Source of the DNA: an uncultured Campylobacter sp.
Lineage (GTDB): Bacteria > Campylobacterota > Campylobacteria > Campylobacterales > Campylobacteraceae
DNA length: 25,106 nucleotides
Assembly (NCBI GenBank): GCA_900539505.1
Contig: UQCL01000032.1
Span: 1 to 25,106, forward strand
Direction: 5' to 3'
A model generated the notes under the pieces. The model was not told the DNA's origin and ran no database searches. It saw only the letters and a program-made list of their open reading frames with translations. This document shows positions 1-7,027 of the stretch, piece by piece. The position numbers and the translations under genes are program-made. How positions within the stretch are numbered: the first letter of the stretch is position 1; each line of letters starts with the position of its first letter.

Positions 1-31
1 GTCGGCAGCGTCAGATGTGTATAAGAGACAG
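1..31 (+). other. Residual Nextera Read 1 adapter (artefact)
   Basis: Bases 1-31 match the last 31 bases of the Illumina Nextera Read 1 transposase adapter. Bases 13-31 are exactly the 19-bp Tn5 mosaic end AGATGTGTATAAGAGACAG. Genomic DNA therefore starts at base 32. The adapter supplies a false ATG at base 15 that reads as the well-known contaminant peptide MCIRDR in front of the real protein frame. It should be trimmed. Confidence 0.97.
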
Positions 32-32
32 A

Positions 33-494
33 TATTATTATTTCGTACCGCACATGATAGATATATTGCCTAATATCTTAAAATTTTCTACTGTAGATAT
101 AGAAACAGGTAAAGAGTCTTGGAATCCACTGGCTGTTATAGGCTATGATATTGAAATCGGTGAGGATGGGAAAAGTGCTAGCATAAATGGCGAGTATATG
201 TTACCTAGTGCCGATCCCGAATATCTGATTCATAACGGCAAAAAGATACCGATCAACACATATTATCAAGTGAGCGAGGTAAACGGTAAGCTCGTTAAAT
301 TATCTAAGCAATTAGATAAGAATTCCGATCTTTATGTGATATTCTTACCGGACTACGAAAGAATATTGATTTTAGATGAAAAAGTCTTTGAATCGACTTT
401 CATTCAGCTCTTCGTGCTAGAAAATTACGACAAAGACTTGTTTGAGCCGATTTATCTAAGCAATTCGGCGCGGATTTATAAGTTACTAAGATAG
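33..494 (+). CDS. pglB: PglB-type oligosaccharyltransferase, C-terminal fragment (5' end missing)
   Basis: This is the last 153 residues of the membrane oligosaccharyltransferase that moves the lipid-linked heptasaccharide-type glycan onto Asn in the periplasm. The fragment lies in the soluble periplasmic C-terminal domain. By memory of C. lari/C. jejuni PglB it aligns end to end: a YxYxP-type start, a FSTVDIETG segment matching the FINLDTG region, then FIQLFVLENYDKDLF and a closing ARIYKL, against VQMFFLGNYDKNLF and AKVFKL. The catalytic WWDYG motif and the membrane domain would lie upstream, off the contig. The full family length is about 700 residues. The true start is not present; the apparent ATG at 15 belongs to adapter DNA. 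The frame closes with TAG at 492-494, and the next gene is not a pgl-cluster member. Confidence 0.85.
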   Translation, partial: YYYFVPHMIDILPNILKFSTVDIETGKESWNPLAVIGYDIEIGEDGKSASINGEYMLPSADPEYLIHNGKKIPINTYYQVSEVNGKLVKLSKQLDKNSDLYVIFLPDYERILILDEKVFESTFIQLFVLENYDKDLFEPIYLSNSARIYKLLR

Positions 495-749
495 TGTAGT
501 CTAAAATTATATATGAAGTTAAACTAAAAATTCTACGCCTGAGCCTCGTATCTAAAAGTCAAGAAGAATTATTCGCGAAGTTAAGAGGCGGTTTTGTATT
601 GCGTAAAATTTGTCATATATTAGAAAGAGAAATCGTTCTAATAATTTTAAATTCATTTGATGCTCATATCTCAGTGCATTTACCTTAAATTTACACGCGG
701 TTTCGCTCTAGCTCGCTACTATTGCGTTACTTTTTTAAAAGGAGTAAAT
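495..749. other. Intergenic region, pglB to beta-barrel gene
   Basis: No gene is supported here. An open frame without a start codon runs from about 524 to 690 and could be a decayed coding remnant, but it matches nothing I recognise. A weak -10-like TACTAT lies at 717-722. A clear Shine-Dalgarno AAAAGGAG lies just before the ATG at 750. Confidence 0.5.
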
Positions 750-1334
750 ATGAGAAATTTAGTTGCAAGAGTAGCGCTTCTTGGCTCTTTAGCTGCAGTA
801 AGCGCGATGGCGGAGGGGCTTTTTATAGGCGGCGAAGGCGGATACAATTTCAAAAACCAAGCTGCAGGTTTTGATGACGGACAGCCGCAAATCGGCGTTA
901 AGGCTGGATATGACTTCGGCACGTTTAGAGCTTACGGCGGGTATTTTTACGGATTTAAGGGCGAGGATTCCAGCTCGAATGCCAATTCGAAAAGAAAGGT
1001 TAAATGGAGCACGCACGATTTCGTAGCCGGTGCGGATTTTACGCCGGAGCTTTTCGGTAGATTTAAGCTTGTCCTAGGCGCTTACGCTGGGCTTTCGGTG
1101 CTAGATACTGAAGTTAAAATAGACTATAGCAATGGCGGCTGGGTTAGAGCGGACGATACGCTGGGTGGCTTCATTTTGGGCGGCAAGATAGGTACTGCGT
1201 ATGAGTTTGGCTCCAATAGCGAGATTGAAATGGGCTTTAAAGCAAGCAAGGCGTGGTATAAAGACGGCGATTATATCGAAGATAACGACGGTAAAAAATA
1301 CGGCGTTTACGCAGGATATAATTATAAATTTTAA
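750..1334 (+). CDS. Outer membrane beta-barrel protein (small, porin/OmpW-like)
   Basis: The 194-residue product has a Sec signal peptide (residues 1-21, cut after AMA) followed by alternating aromatic and Gly-rich amphipathic strands (GGYNF, GGYFYGF, LGAYAGL, YGVYAGYNYKF). It ends in Phe, the usual barrel-assembly signal for BamA. Length and spacing suit an 8-stranded outer membrane barrel. The start at 750 is chosen over an upstream in-frame ATG at 657 because AAAAGGAG at 737-744 sits 5 bases before it and the signal peptide begins exactly there. Substrate or ligand cannot be read from the sequence; an OmpW-like or OmpA-N-like minor barrel are both possible. It appears to be a single-gene unit, with a large hairpin 83 bases downstream. 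Confidence 0.8.
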   Translation: MRNLVARVALLGSLAAVSAMAEGLFIGGEGGYNFKNQAAGFDDGQPQIGVKAGYDFGTFRAYGGYFYGFKGEDSSSNANSKRKVKWSTHDFVAGADFTPELFGRFKLVLGAYAGLSVLDTEVKIDYSNGGWVRADDTLGGFILGGKIGTAYEFGSNSEIEMGFKASKAWYKDGDYIEDNDGKKYGVYAGYNYKF

Positions 1335-1416
1335 TAATTTTCATATTTTGAGGCATTGCACTGCTTTCATAGAGCCTTGATGCTCAGTAGCTTTGCAGAG
1401 TGTCAGGTAAGGCTAG

Positions 1417-1463
1417 CTTCGTCGCAAGGCTTTACTAAGTTTTAGTAGAATCTTGCGACGAGG
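1417..1463. repeat. Long hairpin (about 21 bp stem, 3-nt loop)
   Basis: TTCGTCGCAAG at 1418-1428 pairs with CTTGCGACGAG at 1452-1462, and inside it TACTAA (1433-1438 region) pairs with TTAGTA (1442-1447 region) around a GTT loop. There is one C/A mismatch and a few G.U wobbles. It lies 83 bases after the barrel gene stop. No proper T-tract follows, so it may be a weak terminator, a processed 3' end or a structured RNA element. Confidence 0.6.
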
Positions 1464-1645
1464 TTTAAATTATGATGAATTTAACGCCTTTAAATTCAAT
1501 CCTAAAATTTTAACTTACGGAATTCCGTCGATAAAATTTCATCTCGAGCTTTATCGGCGAAATTCCACTCCTGTGCTTTTGGATAAAATTTCGTTCATTT
1601 TAGAGATTAGGTTAAAATTTTAATGACGTCAAAAGAAATTTTAGA

Positions 1646-1651
1646 TAAAAT
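1646..1651 (+). promoter_or_regulatory. Putative -10 box for metE
   Basis: TAAAAT preceded by GA in a T-rich context lies 38 bases before the metE ATG. No -35 hexamer is visible, which is normal for Campylobacter sigma-70 promoters. The call rests on position and match only. Confidence 0.35.
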
Positions 1652-1689
1652 CAACACTTTCATACCAAAATTTTACTCAAAGGATAGAG

Positions 1690-3972
1690 ATGAAGAGTTA
1701 CGTTACGGGCTTTCCACGTATCGGAGAGCAGCGCGAGTTAAAGAAGGCTTTAGAGAGCTATTGGGCGGGTAAGTGCGATTATGACGCGCTAGAGCGAGTT
1801 GCTGCAGAGCTAAAAGATCGCCACATCAAATATCAGCTGGATGCTTGGAGCGGCCTAATTAGCGTAAACGACTTTTCATACTACGATCTGATGCTCGATA
1901 CCAGCGTGCTTTTCGGCGTGATCCCGCAGCGCTTTGCGGCTCTTTCGGCGCATGAGCAGTATTTTGCGATGGCGCGCGGCAGTAAAGACGCAGTCGCGAT
2001 GGAGATGACGAAGTGGTTTAACACAAACTACCACTATATCGTGCCCGAGATCTCGGCGTATACGGAATTTAGCCTAAATCCTAGTAAAATTTTAAGCGAG
2101 TACAAGGCCGCGAAGAATAACGATTTTAAGGATTCCTGCGCGCTAAAGATAAATTTAATCGGACCTATTACTTACTTGGCGCTTAGCAAATCAAGCGACA
2201 AAAGCGATCCACTCGCGCATTTAGATGCCCTTGCCGCGAAATATGAGGAGCTGCTAAAGCTTCTTAGCGAGCTTGATAGCGAGGTCGTGGTTCAGATCGA
2301 CGAGCCGATTTTTGTGACAGATCGCGCGGCTGAGCTAGCGCCGAAGATCGTGCCTGTTTATCAGCGCCTAAGCAAGGTCGCAAGCAACGTAAAAATCATC
2401 TTTATGACCTACTTTGAGCACGCGACCGAGGCCGTTAAAGAGATAGTAAAGACTGATGTATGGGCGATCGGGCTTGATTTCGTTTACGCAAGTGAAAAGA
2501 ATATCAAAAAAGAGCTTCAAATTTTAAAAGACGCCAAGACCGTGCTTTTTGCGGGCGTGATCGACGGGCGCAATATCTGGAAGAGCGATATCGATAAAAA
2601 GCTCACTCAGCTAAAAGCCATCGAAGCCTACGTGCCTAAGGGGCGCATCTACGTGGGTACCTCCTGCTCGCTTTTGCATGTGCCTTTTACGCTAAAGTAC
2701 GAGGACAAACTAAGCGCCGAGATCAAATCGTGGCTAAGTTTCGCGGTCGAAAAGCTAAGCGAAATTTCGATTTTAACCCATCTTTTCTTTGAAATTCCTA
2801 TGTGCGAGCACGGCATGAAGGCTTACGAGCAGAATCAAAAATCCGCCAAAACTCGTGAGAGCTCGCCGCTCATCCACGACGAGAAGGTCTCTGCGCGCGT
2901 GAACTCGCTAAGCAAGCTTGAGCGCACCGATCAATACGAGGATCGCATCAAGGTGCAGAAAAAGGAGCTCGGGTATGGAATTTTACCTACCACTACGATC
3001 GGCTCCTTCCCACAGACCGCCGAGCTTCGCCAAGTTCGCAACGCCTACAAAAAGGGCTTAATCAACCGCGAAGCCTACGAGCGCGACATCAAAGCCTACA
3101 TCGACGACTGCGTCAAATTCCAAGATGAGATCGGTCTGGACGTGCTGGTTCACGGCGAGCCTGAGCGCAACGATATGGTCGAGTATTTCGGCGAGCAGAT
3201 GAGCGGATATGCGTTTAGCGCCAACGGCTGGGTGCAGAGCTACGGCAGCCGCTGCGTGAAGCCGCCGCTACTTTTCGGCGATGTGAGCCGCCCAAAGCCG
3301 ATGACCGTGGAATGGATCAAATACGCTCAAAGTCGCACTAAAAAGATCATGAAAGGCATGCTAACTGGCCCGGTGACGATGATGAACTGGAGCTTCGTGC
3401 GCGACGATAAGCCTCGCGATCAGATAGTAAAACAGCTCGCACTTGCGATTTTTGATGAAATTTCGGATCTGCAAGACGCGGGTATCAAGATCGTTCAGGT
3501 AGATGAAGCGGCGTTTAAAGAGGGCTATCCGCTTAGATCGGAAAATATTCCTGCATACGAAAAATTTGCCGTTAGTGCCTTTAAGCTCGCCGTCAGCGCC
3601 GCAAGCGCTCACACGCAGATCCATACGCATATGTGCTATTCGGAGTTTAACGACATCATCAAGACGATCGAGGCGATGGACGCCGACGTAATCAGCATCG
3701 AAACCGCTCGCAGCGGCAATGAGCTGCTTAAAATTTTTAGATCGGTCGGCTACAAGCAGGAGGTCGGCCCCGGCGTTTACGACATCCACAGCCCGCGAAT
3801 TCCTAGCGTACATGAGCTCGTAAGCCAGATCCGCGCGCTGCTTGAGGTGCTTCCGAAAGAGCAGCTGTGGATCAACCCGGACTGCGGTCTAAAAACCCGC
3901 AAATGGGAGGAGGTCCGCCCTAGCCTAAAAAATATGGTTGAGGCGGTAAAAATTATCCGCACGGAAGCATAA
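1690..3972 (+). CDS. metE: Cobalamin-independent methionine synthase MetE
   Basis: MetE transfers the methyl group of 5-methyltetrahydropteroyltri-glutamate to homocysteine, the last step of methionine synthesis, without vitamin B12. It is cytosolic. The 760-residue length is full family size. The N-terminal domain starts with GFPRIGEQRELKKALE, and the C-terminal catalytic barrel carries PTTTIGSFPQT and GEPERNDMVEYFGE. The zinc/thiolate ligands are all present: His647 and Cys649 (HTHMCYSEF), Glu671 (SIETARS) and Cys732 (NPDCGLKTR). These sit six residues beyond the E. coli ligand numbers 641, 643, 665 and 726. The start at 1690 follows AAAGGA at 1679-1684. The gene stands alone, with its own promoter-like box upstream and an intrinsic terminator downstream. 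Confidence 0.97.
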   Translation: MKSYVTGFPRIGEQRELKKALESYWAGKCDYDALERVAAELKDRHIKYQLDAWSGLISVNDFSYYDLMLDTSVLFGVIPQRFAALSAHEQYFAMARGSKDAVAMEMTKWFNTNYHYIVPEISAYTEFSLNPSKILSEYKAAKNNDFKDSCALKINLIGPITYLALSKSSDKSDPLAHLDALAAKYEELLKLLSELDSEVVVQIDEPIFVTDRAAELAPKIVPVYQRLSKVASNVKIIFMTYFEHATEAVKEIVKTDVWAIGLDFVYASEKNIKKELQILKDAKTVLFAGVIDGRNIWKSDIDKKLTQLKAIEAYVPKGRIYVGTSCSLLHVPFTLKYEDKLSAEIKSWLSFAVEKLSEISILTHLFFEIPMCEHGMKAYEQNQKSAKTRESSPLIHDEKVSARVNSLSKLERTDQYEDRIKVQKKELGYGILPTTTIGSFPQTAELRQVRNAYKKGLINREAYERDIKAYIDDCVKFQDEIGLDVLVHGEPERNDMVEYFGEQMSGYAFSANGWVQSYGSRCVKPPLLFGDVSRPKPMTVEWIKYAQSRTKKIMKGMLTGPVTMMNWSFVRDDKPRDQIVKQLALAIFDEISDLQDAGIKIVQVDEAAFKEGYPLRSENIPAYEKFAVSAFKLAVSAASAHTQIHTHMCYSEFNDIIKTIEAMDADVISIETARSGNELLKIFRSVGYKQEVGPGVYDIHSPRIPSVHELVSQIRALLEVLPKEQLWINPDCGLKTRKWEEVRPSLKNMVEAVKIIRTEA

Positions 3973-3978
3973 ATCTAG

Positions 3979-4030
3979 CGCAAAAAAGACTTTGCTACCG
4001 GGCAAAATTCCACCCGGCAGCCGTTTTGCG
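3979..4030 (+). terminator. Intrinsic terminator of metE
   Basis: GCTaCCGGG (3994-4002) pairs with CCCGGcAGC (4013-4021) around a 10-base loop, with one mismatch, and is followed by CGTTTT. An outer CGCAAAA/TTTTGCG pair (3979-3985 with 4024-4030) extends the stem. It lies directly after the metE stop. Confidence 0.7.
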
Positions 4031-4314
4031 ATAGAATTATGTGGAACGTTTATTTCGAGTATGGATTGTTAAAACAGCTGTGCGAAATTTTACTTCGAGC
4101 GAGTATTAAAAGGTAGTATGAAATTTCACCGCGTCTGCTTGGCAAGCATATTTGATAGCTACTAAGTAATACGGCGATGTGAAATTTTGTGCGAGATTTA
4201 CGGATTTCTCAGTTGGGCATGCGCGGGATCTTTTTAAAATGCGGCGTAAAATTTCATCTCGACTGCTAGCTTAGGATTTCATCGCAACCGCTCGTTTGAT
4301 TGAGGTGCGGAGTA

Positions 4315-4367
4315 TAAATTTTATCGCGATTGCCCTAAAGGCAGGTTGAGGCAAGCGATAAAATTTT
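4315..4367. repeat. Inverted repeat / hairpin in gene-less region
   Basis: TAAATTTTATCGC (4315-4327) and TTGCC (4330-4334) pair with GGCAA (4350-4354) and GCGATAAAATTTA-type sequence (4355-4367). This gives an 18-bp stem with a two-base bulge and a 15-base loop. No gene adjoins it, so its role is unknown. Confidence 0.55.
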
Positions 4368-5401
4368 AAAATTTTCGCAAACCAGTTCTTGCGCACACAG
4401 ATCTCTTCGCTAGCCGAATAAAAAACGCTGAAATTTGCAATTTTACGCGGCGTTTCATGAACTGTTCGCACCGCTAAATTAGAATTTCAAAACACGAGCC
4501 AAAGCCGGTATCTTTGCGCTAGAAATTTTAAATTGCAAATTAAAATTTACATTATCTCGTTAAAATCGCTGGATTGCGAAGCAAGATTCGGCTCTGCTAG
4601 GTTAAATTTCAGCCTAAGTCAAAAATCTATGTAGCCGCATTAAATTTACGACTAATTTCGCCTGGTGAGCCTGAAGTTGCGTCGCATTAAATTCGAGTCT
4701 AGAGCCAAAATTTTACGATGCGAAGCTCATTGATTTTAACTTGCGTTTTGTTCGAAAGAGCGAGGCTGGCGCAAGGCGCATTTACGCTGCCACGAAATTT
4801 AAAAGAGACTTTATGGCGGCGCAGGTCTGCAATTTTCAGTAAAAATTAAAAGCTATGATTTTGGCTCATAAGGCGCAGCTTTTAGATGGTTTCTATCACG
4901 CTTTAAAGTGAGATTTACTTAGTAATTTCGCGCGATAGATTTTAATGGGCGGAATTTTATTATCGCTGCAAAATTTTTGGCTTTTAAAATTTTGCTTTGT
5001 AGAATTTTAGCCCTCATAGTTGTGATGAAGTGCGGCTCATCTTATTTCATAAGATTTTAGCGGCATCGCGCGCCTAATTTATATGGCATGATTCCAAAAG
5101 GCGCTTATTTTGAAATCCTGCGGGTAGAACCTATGAGACTGCATTTGCGAGCTTTTGTAAGAATTTGATGGCAAACCGCTCAGCGCGTTTAAAAATTTTA
5201 TTCGTGTGTAGAGCTCTCATTTGCATTTTAAATTTTGCCATTGTGGCGGAATTTTGCTCACGTGGCAAGGGCTCACATGTAAGGTGTCCGTGAATCTAAG
5301 GATTTGGACGCTAAATTTATTCGCGCATTTAACAGCGTAATGCCGCACCTGCGCATAAAATATCGTGCTGTAAGCGATTTAAAAAAAGCTTTTTCGCTTC
5401 G

Positions 5402-5407
5402 TATAAA
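5402..5407 (+). promoter_or_regulatory. Putative -10 box of the acyltransferase cassette
   Basis: TATAAA at 5402-5407 follows a T-rich stretch (GCTTTTTCGCTT) and precedes the first ATG by 60 bases. This resembles the Campylobacter sigma-70 pattern. It is a pattern match only. Confidence 0.4.
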
Positions 5408-5467
5408 TCCCACGCCGTGAGCGTTTAAAAGCCGCAAGAGCTTTAAAAATTTAAATTGGAAAGATTA

Positions 5468-7027
5468 ATGACATTTTTTTCGCCTGAGTTTGTCCTTGCT
5501 TTTTTAGCGTTTTTAATCGTTTATTGGACGCTCAAAAATCATATTTTCGCGCAAAAAATTCTGATCCTGCTGGCAAGCTACGGCTTTATGTGCTCCGTAA
5601 ATCCTCGCTTTGCACTGGTGCTTGCAGCCTATAGCGCTTTCGTATATTTTGCAGGGGTGTGTATCGCTCGCGCCAATCGCGTAGTCGCAAAAACCATACC
5701 GCCCGCAAAGCAGTCTTCGCATAAGAAAAAGCTCTCGCGTAAAGCGGCAACCAAGCAGATGGGTGTAACAAAACAAGCTGGCATAGCAAAGCAGGTGCAA
5801 AAAGCGGGGTTAGCGAAGCAGATTCCGTTACCCACTGCGAAGGCACGTGCGGTGATGCTTGCGGCAGCTACTGGTGGCTTATTTTTTCTCGCGTTTTTTA
5901 AATATTATGGCTACGTCAGGGAGTTTTTCAATGCCGCGCTTGCTGCGCTTCACCTAGGTGCCGTCGATAGCGTGGCGTTTCCGCTTGGAATTTCATATTA
6001 TGTTTTTATGTCGATCACCTATTTCGTCTCGGTTTATAGGCGCGAATGCGGCGAGCAGGGCTTTTTGAGCTTGGCGTGCTTTTTGGCATTTTTCCCTAGC
6101 GTCGTGATGGGTCCTATCGGGCGCGCTAGCGCTGCCAAGGGCGTAGAGCCAGTACTGCCGCAGTTTGATCGCTTCAAGCACTTTGGCAATGCCGATGAAA
6201 TTTATGTGCTTATAATTTTTGCCTTAGTTAAGATGTTGCTTATTAGCGGCTATTTGGGCGCGTATTATAGCGATGTGATTTCGGGCGTTTACGGCGATGA
6301 GCCTGAGTCCTCCGCGGCGCAAATTCTAGCCGCACTGCTGCTTTATGGCGTGGTGCTTTATACGAATTTCAGCGGTTTTATCGATATGGCGCGTGCGCTT
6401 GGACTTGCGATGGGCTTTAAGCTGCCACAGAATTTTAATATGCCCTATGCGGCTAAGAATTTAGGCGAGTTTTGGGATTGCTGGCATATCAGCTTATCCA
6501 CGTTTATACGCGATTATATTTATATCCCGCTTGGCGGCTCGCGCAGGGGTTTTGCGCGCACCTGCGTAAATTTGCTAATTGCGTTTGCGCTATCTGGTAT
6601 CTGGCACGGCGCGGGATTAAATTTTTTGATTTGGGGGCTTTTGCACGGAGCAGCGCTTGTGTTTTTAAAATGTCTTGCCAAAGTGGGCGTAAAGCCGTTA
6701 AATCCGCATTTGGCGCTTTTTTGCACCTATATTTTTGTAAGTTTCGCTTGGATTTTTTTCGCCAATTCCCTTCCGGATGCGGCGGCGATTTTGAGCGCTT
6801 TTACCCGCGCGCGAGTTTTCGGAGATATTAGCGAGCTAGCGGTGCTTGCGGTGATTTTAGCGGGGATTTTTGTTTATCCTAAAATTTCAGCTCTTAAAGA
6901 TACTTTGATCGCGCTTTTTGCCGAGCTGCCGTTTTTACCTAAAGCTCTCGTGCTCGGCATGATCTTCACGCTGATTTTCGCGCTGATGCCAAGCGGAATT
7001 CCAAATTTCATCTACGCAGGATTTTAG
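5468..7027 (+). CDS. MBOAT family membrane O-acyltransferase (PatA/AlgI-like)
   Basis: This polytopic inner-membrane protein (519 residues, about ten hydrophobic segments) belongs to the MBOAT family, which passes acyl groups, usually acetyl, across the membrane to a periplasmic acceptor. The AlgI/PatA signature is clear: PLGISYYVFMSITYFVSVYR, then FWDCWHISLSTFIRDY with His340, then the putative catalytic His380 in GIWHGAGLNFLIWG. Residues 71-126 form an unusual Lys/Gln/Ala-rich loop with repeated KQ-AG-AKQ units. The start at 5468 follows GGAAAG with good spacing; a TTG at 5456 is less likely. Its stop codon directly abuts the ATG of the next SGNH gene, indicating an operon. Two linked SGNH proteins suggest a PatA role in peptidoglycan O-acetylation; alginate-type or glycan acetylation is the alternative. 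Confidence 0.85.
   Translation: MTFFSPEFVLAFLAFLIVYWTLKNHIFAQKILILLASYGFMCSVNPRFALVLAAYSAFVYFAGVCIARANRVVAKTIPPAKQSSHKKKLSRKAATKQMGVTKQAGIAKQVQKAGLAKQIPLPTAKARAVMLAAATGGLFFLAFFKYYGYVREFFNAALAALHLGAVDSVAFPLGISYYVFMSITYFVSVYRRECGEQGFLSLACFLAFFPSVVMGPIGRASAAKGVEPVLPQFDRFKHFGNADEIYVLIIFALVKMLLISGYLGAYYSDVISGVYGDEPESSAAQILAALLLYGVVLYTNFSGFIDMARALGLAMGFKLPQNFNMPYAAKNLGEFWDCWHISLSTFIRDYIYIPLGGSRRGFARTCVNLLIAFALSGIWHGAGLNFLIWGLLHGAALVFLKCLAKVGVKPLNPHLALFCTYIFVSFAWIFFANSLPDAAAILSAFTRARVFGDISELAVLAVILAGIFVYPKISALKDTLIALFAELPFLPKALVLGMIFTLIFALMPSGIPNFIYAGF

Larger units (their letters stand above)
1335..1689. other. Intergenic region before metE
   Basis: No coding sequence is supported in these 355 bases. 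The region holds one long, nearly perfect hairpin (1417-1463), several AAATTTTA motifs, and the presumed metE promoter near its right end. Confidence 0.6.
4031..5467. other. Gene-less AAATTTT-rich region, about 1.4 kb
   Basis: No frame here has convincing coding character; the longest is a 66-codon minus-strand frame of random composition. The stretch is filled with degenerate AAATTTT/AAAATTTTA motifs separated by short GC-richer spacers, plus one long inverted repeat (4315-4367). No tRNA, IS element or CRISPR array was seen. The right end probably carries the promoter of the following cassette. Confidence 0.6.

Noticed and set aside
13..31. Tn5/IS50 transposon end
   Set aside because: The mosaic end is part of a sequencing adapter, with adapter bases on its left and no transposase gene.
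524..690. Open frame after pglB (reads like SKSQEELFAKLRGGF...)
   Set aside because: It has a protein-like look but no start codon, no RBS and no family I recognise. It may be a decayed remnant; not called as a gene.
657..749. Extended N-terminus for the beta-barrel gene from ATG 657
   Set aside because: The signal peptide and a strong RBS place the start at 750; the extra 31 residues do not resemble an export signal.
4271..4471. 66-codon minus-strand frame in the gene-less stretch
   Set aside because: No RBS, random composition, and it crosses the inverted repeat at 4315-4367.
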